Source: a virus. From it: a stretch of 44,845 nucleotides of DNA. A program made the translations under genes and the position numbers. The notes beneath the pieces were generated by a model. That model made no database searches, was not told where the DNA came from, and saw nothing but the letters and a program-made list of their open reading frames with translations. This document shows positions 1-4,823 of this stretch, in pieces (positions within the stretch are counted from its first letter, which is position 1; each line of letters starts with the position of its first letter). The DNA lies in the IMG/VR virus record IMGVR_UViG_3300025009_000029, positions 1 to 44,845 of that record; one strand, 5' to 3'.

Positions 1-75
1 ATTGAAGCACTCATTACAAGCGGTAAAATGTAACCCGTGTTTGGTGCAAAAACCGCGATCTAAAATATTATCCAT
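1..75 (-). CDS. Partial copy of the 65-residue zinc-finger-like protein (cut by window start)
   Basis: This is the N-terminal 25 codons of the gene read in full at 44596-44793, present here because of the terminal repeat. It starts at base 75 and runs off the left edge. It is not a separate gene. In the circular genome it lies directly downstream of the 61-residue protein at 100-285. Confidence 0.9.
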   Translation of the reverse strand, partial: MDNILDRGFCTKHGLHFTACNECFN

Positions 76-127
76 TGTTATTTCCCTTTACTATATAGAT
101 TATGCTATACGGCCGGAGCCAGGTTTG
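1..127. repeat. Terminal direct repeat, left copy (identical to 44719-44845)
   Basis: The first 127 bases are identical to the last 127 bases of the window. The repeat cuts through one gene, whose full copy is at 44596-44793. A 127-base overlap equals a common assembler k-mer length, so it most likely reflects a circular assembly graph, not a biological terminal redundancy. Confidence 0.97.
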
Positions 128-285
128 CGGTCAAGTGATCTGTGATAATACTGTATAAACAAACCATTATCACATTCAATCATCCTGGAGTTGTAAGCTT
201 CTTTATTTGCTTTCATCCACGCACGCGCTTCTTTTACATCTGTAACGTGTATAAATCTGATCGGGTTATCTGGATTGAACTTCAT
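100..285 (-). CDS. Small phage protein of unknown function (61 aa)
   Basis: An ACGGAGGATAAAAC leader places a strong ribosome site just ahead of the ATG at 285, so the start is secure. The 61-residue product opens with MKFNPDNPIRFIHV and has a central alpha-helical stretch (residues 17-33); no domain was recognised. It sits in the leftward chain of small early genes, between the 58-residue protein at 312-488 and the zinc-finger-like protein that crosses the window junction. A small inhibitor or accessory protein of early infection would fit the position, but nothing in the sequence shows it. Confidence 0.7.
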   Translation of the reverse strand: MKFNPDNPIRFIHVTDVKEARAWMKANKEAYNSRMIECDNGLFIQYYHRSLDRKPGSGRIA

Positions 286-311
286 TGTTTTATCCTCCGT
301 GTATATAGAGA

Positions 312-488
312 CTATTCGTCTTTGTCGGGATCAAGTTCTGCGTCAATCTTGAACGCATACCATAACTCATGCACAGTCCAATTAGTTCGGGATAGTTCGG
401 GTATGACGACAATCTCATTCCATTTACCCGCTTGCCCTAGCATGATTGCTTGCTTGATTATTGCCTTGCGTCTCTTGTCGGTTAGCAT
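312..488 (-). CDS. Small basic protein of unknown function (58 aa)
   Basis: This 58-codon frame starts at ATG 488 (MLTDKRRKAIIKQAIMLG) and stops at TAG 312-314. It is only 2 bases from the stop of the gene at 491-694 and is read in the same direction. The first half is helical and basic; residues 33-49 include a WTVHELWYAF stretch. The ribosome site is modest (GGAAATAACC). The compact packing and sensible amino-acid composition support a real gene. No family was recognised. Confidence 0.6.
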   Translation of the reverse strand: MLTDKRRKAIIKQAIMLGQAGKWNEIVVIPELSRTNWTVHELWYAFKIDAELDPDKDE

Positions 489-490
489 GG

Positions 491-694
491 TTATTTCCAG
501 GATTGAATAGCAAAGATTGAGAACGGAGTTACAAGGATTTTCATTGTTACCCCGTCATGCGTAAAGCACTCATAACCATTGTGGATCATTGTCCACTTGT
601 TGGGCTTCAAATACAATGAGATGTAAACCACAAGATTGTCCCCTATACATATAACAAATTGGTGCAAGGCGGTAAAAAACTTTATTTTCATCAT
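491..694 (-). CDS. Small protein of unknown function (67 aa)
   Basis: The start is the ATG pair at 694/691, preceded by GAGAAAGGATCAA; the second ATG has the better spacing. The 67-residue product has a hydrophobic segment at about residues 12-28 that could be a short membrane helix or a buried beta hairpin, and no recognised domain. It is the first gene after the 500-base regulatory stretch at 695-1208, so it probably heads a leftward transcription unit continuing through the window junction. Confidence 0.6.
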   Translation of the reverse strand: MMKIKFFTALHQFVICIGDNLVVYISLYLKPNKWTMIHNGYECFTHDGVTMKILVTPFSIFAIQSWK

Positions 695-1208
695 TTGATC
701 CTTTCTCTATAGCAATATAATACACTATTATTTATTCAAGCGACTTAACAAATATGCAAGGTCGCGTTCTATTGTTGTTCTAGGATGTTTGTTCTATATT
801 AGCATGTGCTAATGCCTGGAGTTAGCATCCCAATCTATACTTTTTTGGCAGGATCAGAAATTGTATCATTGTATTATTTCTAGAAACAATTAGGTAATTA
901 TTGGTAGAAACAATTATCCTGGTTGCCGGCGATCCCACGACACCATAACCCGAAAGGCTGTCGCCAATTACATATAGACGAAAGGTGTACATACTGCCTT
1001 GAGGTGTTATGGTGCATACACCAGTAGCGTAGTCATAGCGTAGTCATGGTTGTGATAAGTGTAGTTATCGAAACCATGAGTGCACACACTACAATAATAA
1101 TCATAAGAAGAAAGAAAGAAGAAGTAGCAGGATGGCACTGCACCGAGGTCGATGGGGGGTGGTGTGTGTGTGTGGAGTACCGCGCAGAATCCGGCGATCA
1201 GTGGAACT
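695..1208. other. Non-coding stretch between the 67-aa gene and the HNH gene
   Basis: No convincing gene was found in these 514 bases. They hold a palindromic operator-like doublet (873-914); a TTAGCA/TGCTAA inverted repeat at 799-812 with a further TTAGCA at 822-827; a long-range 9-bp inverted repeat, CACCATAAC (941-949) with GTTATGGTG (1006-1014); and a tandem 11-bp repeat, AGCGTAGTCAT, at 1026-1036 and 1037-1047. A short hydrophobic leftward frame (1033-1104, 23 codons) has no ribosome site. It is probably the regulatory leader of the operon starting at 694. Confidence 0.6.
873..914. promoter_or_regulatory. Candidate operator doublet
   Basis: ATTATTTCTAGAAACAAT (873-890) is a near-perfect 18-bp palindrome (16 of 18 positions symmetric, centred on CTAG). 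A second copy, ATTATTGGTAGAAACAAT (897-914), differs at two positions and lies exactly 24 bp downstream. Two similar dyads at a fixed spacing are typical of a dimeric repressor binding site. The candidate target is the leftward operon that begins at 694. No cognate repressor is identified; the small HTH proteins in the left arm are possibilities. Confidence 0.5.
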
Positions 1209-1706
1209 TTATTCGATTTTTAGGGGGTAGTTCAACTGTGCATACTGTCCAAACAATTCTAATGCTTTTTTGTCATACGCCCTGGCTGCGTCATCTAGGT
1301 TTGCGAAGAATCCTATGTCTATATTCTTGTAGTTGTGTTTGATATGCGCCCTGAACGGCTTCGATTTTATACACTTGGATATTGAAACTCCCTTAATCAT
1401 ACCGAGAGTGGTTGGGGCGTGCTTTATTCTGTTACGACAATTCTCTTGATTTGTGCATATACGAAGATTCTCTTTGCGGTTGTCTAATCCATTATGGTTG
1501 ATATGATCTATATACATACCCTCTGGACAATCCATAATAACTCTGTGCATAAACTCTGTAAGCCTGCGTCCTCCGTGATAAACGTCTCGCTTGGCATAGT
1601 TTGCGCGACTTCTTACTGATGTATACCAATGGTGCTTATTGATAGTTTCATAATCTTCATCGTCCACAAGTGCTACAAAACCTTTAGTTAGTTGTATCTC
1701 TTTCAT
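1209..1706 (-). CDS. HNH homing endonuclease with C-terminal AP2-type DNA-binding domain
   Basis: This 165-residue protein has the order expected for a free-standing phage homing nuclease. Residues about 53-92 form an HNH core (MHRVIMD, then IDHINHNGLDNRKENLR, where DHINHNGLDN carries the metal and catalytic histidines and asparagines). Residues about 108-160 resemble an AP2 DNA-binding domain (GVSISKCIKSKPFRAHI, then GFFANLDDAARAYDKKALEL). Such enzymes nick or cut DNA at a recognised site and spread by repair copying. The start at 1706 follows GAGGACAGA. The gene stands alone between non-coding regions, with a highly structured 5' leader (1713-1797), which suggests its expression is controlled separately. 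Confidence 0.92.
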   Translation of the reverse strand: MKEIQLTKGFVALVDDEDYETINKHHWYTSVRSRANYAKRDVYHGGRRLTEFMHRVIMDCPEGMYIDHINHNGLDNRKENLRICTNQENCRNRIKHAPTTLGMIKGVSISKCIKSKPFRAHIKHNYKNIDIGFFANLDDAARAYDKKALELFGQYAQLNYPLKIE

Positions 1707-1712
1707 TCTGTC

Positions 1713-1797
1713 CTCTATATAGAGCCACTCCCCCTATAGTGTTAAGCCTATAGAGAGAGTGGCGGTGTTTCCTAATTTGACATTGCTTAACCAATGT
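1713..1797 (-). promoter_or_regulatory. Structured 5' leader of the HNH-AP2 gene with complementary hairpin loops
   Basis: Read leftward, the leader forms hairpin 1 (1797-1792 with 1785-1780, loop GUUAAG) and hairpin 2 (1763-1748 with 1739-1724). Hairpin 2 is a continuous 16-bp stem only in the leftward RNA, because two positions pair as G-U. Its loop GCUUAACA contains CUUAAC, the exact complement of the whole loop of hairpin 1. A 12-bp palindrome, CTCTATATAGAG (1713-1724), follows and ends at the ribosome site. The two loops could kiss and change access to the start at 1706. Confidence 0.6.
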
Positions 1798-1803
1798 AGT
1801 CCT

Positions 1804-1832
1804 ATTATACACCTAATGCAAAATGGGCGCTA
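1804..1832 (-). promoter_or_regulatory. Candidate leftward promoter for the HNH-AP2 gene
   Basis: On the - strand, TAGCGC (complement of 1827-1832), a 17-base spacer and a consensus TATAAT (complement of 1804-1809) precede the structured leader. Only the -10 box is strong. The predicted start near 1797 coincides with the first base of hairpin 1 of the leader. Confidence 0.4.
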
Positions 1833-1841
1833 TTTTTATCC

Positions 1842-2085
1842 ACCTATAATATAGGTTATAACCTGGGATTTTATGTTGCTTTGCAATACAGATGTATCAA
1901 AAAAGATACATATTCGTAACGCGTCACTAATCGCGTCAAAGTGACGGGATACGATAAATTCGCGAAAAGTGTATAGTAATCGCGACAAGTTATCAATAAT
2001 GCTAATAAAGTGCAACGGAATGACCATTATCGCCTGATTATGATAATAAGGGTCAATAGATTGATTGTTATTATCATGTGACATT
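1842..2085. other. Candidate replication origin: iterated TCGCG repeats, palindromes and AT-rich DNA
   Basis: This non-coding stretch holds overlapping palindromes (ACCTATA-A-TATAGGT, 1842-1856; AGGTTATAACCT, 1853-1864), an inverted repeat ATGTATC/GATACAT around A6 (1892-1911), three related repeats TCGCGTCAAAGT (1931), TCGCGAAAAGT (1960) and TCGCGACAAGT (1980), an inverted repeat CGTCAC/GTGACG (1922-1946), and AT-rich DNA with a perfect 10-bp inverted repeat ATGATAATAA/TTATTATCAT (2040-2077). Iterons beside an AT-rich unwinding region, at the point where the two gene arms diverge, are what a phage origin looks like. This is inference only. Confidence 0.4.
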
Positions 2086-2242
2086 TTTCAATAGAATGTA
2101 CCTTTTCAATAACTGTTAAAAACAATCCTACATTGAAACCAACATACTCACTTCGTTGGTATTCAGCGTATGGATGGAAACTTGTGTATCACTTTTCGCA
2201 ATAAGTGTTATACAACGGGATTAGTGTCTCATAAGTGACATA
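2086..2242. other. Non-coding stretch with hairpins and a repeated ATAAGTG motif
   Basis: No gene was found. The stretch has an ACCAAC/GTTGGT inverted repeat (2138-2160), an imperfect 13-bp hairpin (2182-2194 with 2203-2215, 11 of 13 matching), and two similar 15-mers, ATAAGTGTTATACAA (2201-2215) and ATAAGTGACATACAA (2231-2245), 30 bp apart. It may be part of the origin or control region. Confidence 0.4.
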
Positions 2243-2270
2243 CAAAAACACCCCCGAAGGAGTGTCTTTG
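2243..2270 (-). terminator. Intrinsic terminator of the leftward tRNA unit (UUCG tetraloop)
   Basis: Read leftward, CAAAGACACUCC pairs with GGGGUGUUUUUG over 12 bp (two G-U pairs) around a UUCG tetraloop, and the descending arm carries a run of five U. The wobble pairs form only in the leftward RNA, which supports that direction. It lies downstream of the tRNA-Tyr gene and would end the transcript begun at the promoter at 2905-2933. Confidence 0.75.
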
Positions 2271-2276
2271 TTTTGG

Positions 2277-2352
2277 GCCGGTGTCTGGAAAATAGACGGC
2301 TCCACCACCTTGTTTTTACAGGACAAGGAAACTGTTAGCGACATCATCGCTA
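2277..2352 (-). other. Three small hairpins between tRNA-Tyr and terminator
   Basis: Leftward order: TAGCGA/TCGCTA (2352-2336, 5-base loop), CCTTGT/ACAAGG (2328-2308) and a bulged GCCG-TCT/AGA-CGGC stem (2300-2277). No frame or tRNA fold fits. GGAAACTG, the tRNA-Tyr acceptor end, is repeated at 2327-2334. The segment may be a 3' trailer that guides processing. Confidence 0.4.
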
Positions 2353-2353
2353 G

Positions 2354-2438
2354 TGGAAACTGATGGATTCGAACCACCGATGTGCATACGCACTCCTGAT
2401 CTACAGTCAGGCGCTTTCAGCCACTCAGCCAAGTTTCC
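2354..2438 (-). tRNA. tRNA-Tyr (anticodon GTA)
   Basis: The 85-base gene folds as a class II tRNA. The acceptor stem pairs GGAAACT with AGTTTCC (2438-2432 with 2361-2355), with discriminator A at 2354. The D arm contains GGCTGAGTGGCTGAAAGC. The anticodon stem CCTGA/TCAGG closes the loop CTGTAGA, giving GTA. A long variable arm, GTGCGTATGCAC, follows, as in bacterial tRNA-Tyr, then a T arm with GGTTCGAATCC. CCA is not encoded. A phage tRNA-Tyr could support late translation or replace a host tRNA damaged by defence systems. Confidence 0.95.
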
Positions 2439-2521
2439 TGGAAGCGGGGCTTGGTGGTCAGCGCTGGTTACCCAGTCCCCGGCACAACCAAACATTGTCA
2501 AGAGGTTTGATTGCAACCTAA
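2439..2521 (-). other. Structured spacer between the two tRNA genes
   Basis: Leftward RNA can form CTGG-GTAA-CCAG (2475-2464), a 4-bp stem with a GNRA tetraloop, inside a GGGG/CCCC pairing (2480-2477 with 2449-2446). A further TTGGT (complement of 2487-2491) and ACCAA (complement of 2451-2455) could pair across it as a pseudoknot. No tRNA T-arm is present, so this is not a third tRNA. The function is unknown. Confidence 0.4.
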
Positions 2522-2607
2522 TTCATGCGTCAGGATTTGAACCTGATTTTGCGATACGCACCGGAAGCACGAATGCCACAAGGCTGTTCCCACCACGCCG
2601 CGCATGA
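2522..2607 (-). tRNA. tRNA-like gene, class II, with aberrant anticodon arm (possible pseudo-tRNA)
   Basis: A perfect 7-bp acceptor stem (TCATGCG with CGCATGA), a perfect T arm (TCAGG-TTCAAAT-CCTGA), a short D stem (GGC/GCC) and a variable arm (TGCG-TAT-CGCA) are present. The best anticodon arm has one C-U mismatch and leaves three bases before it instead of one; it would read CGT (Thr), which is unexpected for a tRNA with a long variable arm. It starts four bases after the stop of the gene at 2612. It could be a degenerate tRNA, an unusual one, or a tRNA mimic. Confidence 0.5.
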
Positions 2608-2611
2608 AATG

Positions 2612-2755
2612 TTACTCTTTACCACTAATAGTAAACCACAAATTGTATAGGGCTACCTTTAAACTCCAATGTTTCAGATCGTGAATGAACCAACCAATCA
2701 TTGTTTTCTCGCCCTCGTACTCGCCTGTTTCATAAGTATACACTTTTATTCCCAT
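2612..2755 (-). CDS. Small protein of unknown function upstream of the tRNAs (47 aa; 65 aa from an alternative GTG)
   Basis: The frame opens at a GTG at 2809, but the ATG at 2755 (MGIKVYTYETGEYEG) has the better site, ACGGAGCAAT, and is taken as the start. The product is rich in aromatic residues, with WFIHDLKHWSLKVALYNLWF near its end, which may be an amphipathic or membrane-associated helix. It is the only protein gene of the leftward tRNA unit and ends just before the tRNA-like gene. No family was recognised. Confidence 0.5.
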   Translation of the reverse strand: MGIKVYTYETGEYEGEKTMIGWFIHDLKHWSLKVALYNLWFTISGKE

Positions 2756-2808
2756 ATTGCTCCGTAAGGGACAAGGATGTTGCCGATCCAACTCCTGTCT
2801 ATATGACA

Positions 2809-2890
2809 CCAGAGATAATCGGTCTCTGTAGGGGGTTTATCTAGTATTCCCCTAATCTCGGTTCGCTAGGCTTTCCCTATCGCGTGATGT
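2809..2890 (-). other. Structured leader of the leftward tRNA unit
   Basis: Between the promoter at 2905-2933 and the first frame are a CAGAGA/TCTCTG hairpin (2810-2828, 7-base loop) and a TAGGGG/CCCCTA hairpin (2829-2854). They lie side by side and may protect or regulate the 5' end of the transcript. Confidence 0.35.
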
Positions 2891-2904
2891 GTTCTGTTAC
2901 ATAC

Positions 2905-2933
2905 ATTTTACCACAAATAATAATCAATGTCTA
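2905..2933 (-). promoter_or_regulatory. Leftward sigma70-type promoter for the tRNA unit
   Basis: On the - strand, TAGACA (complement of 2928-2933), a 17-base spacer and TAAAAT (complement of 2905-2910) match the -35 and -10 consensus at five of six positions each. It lies back to back with the rightward promoter at 2941-2970. Confidence 0.65.
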
Positions 2934-2940
2934 TCTAAAT

Positions 2941-2970
2941 AAAATAGAAATTTCTTTCTACTTATGATAC
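2941..2970 (+). promoter_or_regulatory. Rightward promoter element, copy 1 (before the virion operon)
   Basis: AAAATAGAAATTT (2941-2953) and ACTTATGATAC (2960-2970) form a 30-base element that is 27/30 identical to 17772-17801. TATGAT (2963-2968) is a good -10 box; there is no good -35 box at standard spacing, so an activator or altered polymerase may be needed. CTTATGATA (2961-2969) and TATCATAAG (2981-2989) are a perfect 9-bp inverted repeat covering the -10 box and reaching the ribosome site of the first gene. Confidence 0.65.
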
Positions 2971-3001
2971 ACTCATTCTATATCATAAGGAGTATGTTAA
3001 A

Positions 3002-3244
3002 ATGTCGAATGAATCCCCTATTTTAGAACCTGGTATCCAAATCAAACCGCGTAAAGCCAAGAAAGAACCTGTTGTTGATCCGTTGGCGGAGTATAACCCT
3101 GAACGGACATGGGGGGTGAAGAAACCTCGTGTTGCTCACCGCGACCCTGTAGTTATTGTTGAGCCGATTGATTGGGAGATATTGTCCCATCAGTTGACGT
3201 TTGCTGAATACCACGAACTGCGTAAACAACACGGTTTAGATTGA
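3002..3244 (+). CDS. Small basic protein, first gene of the rightward operon (80 aa)
   Basis: The start follows ATAAGGAGTATGTTAA, a strong ribosome site about 30 bases after the promoter element. Residues 1-45 are rich in Pro, Lys and Glu and probably disordered; the C-terminal part (residues 50-79) is predicted helical (WEILSHQLTFAEYHELRKQH). It is the first gene expressed from the virion promoter. No known domain. A small structural or DNA-packaging accessory protein is possible from position alone. Confidence 0.7.
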   Translation: MSNESPILEPGIQIKPRKAKKEPVVDPLAEYNPERTWGVKKPRVAHRDPVVIVEPIDWEILSHQLTFAEYHELRKQHGLD

Positions 3245-3257
3245 CAAAGTTTGACAA
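3241..3257. promoter_or_regulatory. 17-bp palindrome-like site TTGACAAAGTTTGACAA
   Basis: The site differs at one base from the perfect palindrome TTGTCAAAGTTTGACAA at 42755-42771. It covers the stop codon of the 80-residue gene and touches the AAGGAG ribosome site of the next gene. It is a candidate binding site linking control of both arms. Confidence 0.4.
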
Positions 3258-3268
3258 GGAGAGTAGAG

Positions 3269-3388
3269 ATGCCAGCGCCTAAAGGATCGCCAAAGTCAGG
3301 TATTAAGAAGCCAAGTAAGGGTTCGCCGAAAACAGGAATAAAGAAACCACCTGTTCCCGTAAAACCATTCAATCGTGTAAAGAAGTAG
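3269..3388 (+). CDS. Very small basic repeat protein (39 aa)
   Basis: ATG at 3269 follows GACAAGGAGAGTAGAG. The 39-residue product contains a duplicated 10-residue unit, GSPKSGIKKP (6-15) and GSPKTGIKKP (18-27), and is very rich in Lys and Pro. The stop at 3386-3388 is two bases before the next start, so the gene is embedded in an operon. The repeat resembles the basic, disordered KGSPK-type tails of phage packaging and nucleoid proteins, so nucleic-acid binding is a reasonable guess. Confidence 0.7.
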   Translation: MPAPKGSPKSGIKKPSKGSPKTGIKKPPVPVKPFNRVKK

Positions 3389-3390
3389 CC

Positions 3391-3678
3391 ATGTCTATCA
3401 ATCAAGGACAACCACCCAGAACTCTCAAAGATATGTGGGAGGATTTTCAGAATAGTATCAGGACTGGTTCTATTGGCGGCGCTAGAGGACAGGACTTAAG
3501 TCAATGGATAAAGCAATCCAGAAACGGTAATGGTATGTTCCCTGTCGACCCTATGCAGTTGAGCCAACCTAGACCACAAGTTCCTGACGAAAGTATGAGA
3601 TATTTGTTTGGTAAGGGCGTTGACCCACTATTGAGTTTGAAGAATTTTCTACTCCCACTATGGAAAGGTAAAAAATGA
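3391..3678 (+). CDS. Phage protein of unknown function (95 aa)
   Basis: The start lies two bases after the previous stop with only a weak site (AAGAAG), suggesting translational coupling; the end overlaps the next start as ATGA. Residues 10-25 and 75-93 are likely helical and the middle is rich in Gly, Gln and Pro. There is no recognised domain. It stands in a run of small virion-operon genes ahead of the receptor-binding-type proteins. Confidence 0.7.
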   Translation: MSINQGQPPRTLKDMWEDFQNSIRTGSIGGARGQDLSQWIKQSRNGNGMFPVDPMQLSQPRPQVPDESMRYLFGKGVDPLLSLKNFLLPLWKGKK

Positions 3679-4073
3679 CAGCACAAGTTGTAGTAATTAC
3701 AGAAGGTTATGTAGCAGAGTATCTACCAGTAAAGAAAATCAAGTGGTCTTGGACTACCGATTCCGCTAATGGAGCGATTGTAGATTCCACCACAGCCGGA
3801 GAAGTGAATAAAACTACCGGAAAGTACAGTGGGATTATCTATAGGCTGATTACAAATCCTGGCGCTACTGCCCCTACAGACGATTATGACGTTACTATCC
3901 TTGATGACGATGGGTATGACGTTCTAATGGGCGCTGGTGCAGATCGAGACACAGCCAATACAGAACAAGTTTTAGCCAGTTCTTTAGGATGTTGTGTTGA
4001 TTCGCAACTTCGGTTGAACATCGGAACTGCTGGAAATAGCAAGGTTGGCGAAGTTATTTTGTACGTACTGTAG
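3675..4073 (+). CDS. Beta-rich virion-associated protein (132 aa)
   Basis: Translation is coupled to the preceding gene by an ATGA overlap. The product is almost entirely beta-type: an N-terminal strand-rich half (VVVITEGYVAEYLP, IKWSWTTD) and a C-terminal half with YDVTILDDDGYDVLMGAG. The latter looks like the small beta-sandwich proteins found beside phage tail and decoration genes. No catalytic motif is seen. A minor structural role, perhaps in the tail or capsid surface, is inferred from fold and position. Confidence 0.65.
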   Translation: MTAQVVVITEGYVAEYLPVKKIKWSWTTDSANGAIVDSTTAGEVNKTTGKYSGIIYRLITNPGATAPTDDYDVTILDDDGYDVLMGAGADRDTANTEQVLASSLGCCVDSQLRLNIGTAGNSKVGEVILYVL

Positions 4074-4078
4074 GTAGC

Positions 4079-4768
4079 ATGAACAGCGCACAGAGACTAT
4101 TGAAAGAACAAGCCTACAGGCGAAGATTGCTGGGGATGTTGGGGGGCGGGGCGGTTGCTCCTGCTGTTCCCTGGTACTTGGCTGGCGGGATTCCAGAAGC
4201 TAATTGTATTGGGGCATATAAAGCCATCAACGTGGTCGACCAAGCCACAAGCTACGACAACCTCACTGGCAATGCCACTTATGACCTGACAACCTCTGCT
4301 GCACCTACATGGAACGGTACAGACGGTTGGATATTTGACGGTATCTCTCAATTCCTAAATACTGCTATTGCGGCAGTTCTTAATCAAAACTGGTCAATGG
4401 CGGTGAGATTCACCAATGGCACAACGTCATCCATGCTTGCTGGAGTGACCAATTCTGGAAATCCCGACTTTTATCTTCAAACCAGTAACTTTGCCCATGT
4501 GAATGTGCTGACAATCAGCCCTGCAATAACCTCTGGTATTTTGATGATATGCGGAAAAAACTGCTATGCAGAAACCACTCTTAAGGGAACTCTCGCGGCA
4601 GCAACCGCTACAAATACAAACCCAATTCGTATTGGCGCTGTAGGCGCAGCCACCCCAACCACGTTTGGCGTAAGCAAAATTCAGGCTTACGCGGTTTGGG
4701 ACATCGACATTTCGGCTTATCAAGGGGCGGTACACGCGGCTATGGCTGCGCTTCCGGCAACCCCTTAG
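4079..4768 (+). CDS. LamG/concanavalin-A-like receptor-binding type protein (229 aa)
   Basis: After a basic, Gly-rich start (residues 1-35), the protein continues with IPEANCIGAYKAINVVD and a jelly-roll pattern of beta strands (GWIFDGISQFLNT, WSMAVRFT, IRIGAVGA, KIQAYAVWDIDISAY). This matches the LamG-like domains common at the tips of phage fibres, which bind surface sugars. It comes just before a beta-helix protein and before the terminase genes, an unusual place for receptor-binding genes. The region after its stop codes, in the -1 frame, for what looks like the missing start of the next protein (see findings). Confidence 0.75.
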   Translation: MNSAQRLLKEQAYRRRLLGMLGGGAVAPAVPWYLAGGIPEANCIGAYKAINVVDQATSYDNLTGNATYDLTTSAAPTWNGTDGWIFDGISQFLNTAIAAVLNQNWSMAVRFTNGTTSSMLAGVTNSGNPDFYLQTSNFAHVNVLTISPAITSGILMICGKNCYAETTLKGTLAAATATNTNPIRIGAVGAATPTTFGVSKIQAYAVWDIDISAYQGAVHAAMAALPATP

Positions 4769-4823
4769 ATCCCGGGGACGTGCCGGGTTACGAAGGCATC
4801 TACTACGCAAGTCCTGGAGGGTA

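Noticed and set aside
1046-1342. 98-codon rightward frame
   Set aside because: No ribosome site, and its last 45 codons are antisense to the well-supported HNH gene.
1777-1808. Rightward TTGACA ... TATTAT promoter
   Set aside because: The spacer is 20 bases, too long, and no rightward gene follows.
1836-2084. 82-codon leftward frame
   Set aside because: No ribosome site, odd composition rich in Ile and Ser, and it lies over palindromes and iterated repeats that better fit a non-coding control region.
2354-2438. Suppressor tRNA implying stop-codon reassignment
   Set aside because: The anticodon is GTA (Tyr), not CTA or TTA, and long genes are closed by all three stop codons in normal use.
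4757-4770. Classical -1 slippery heptamer at the end of the LamG gene
   Set aside because: No X-XXY-YYZ heptamer is in phase with the LamG frame, so standard programmed -1 frameshifting is not directly supported.
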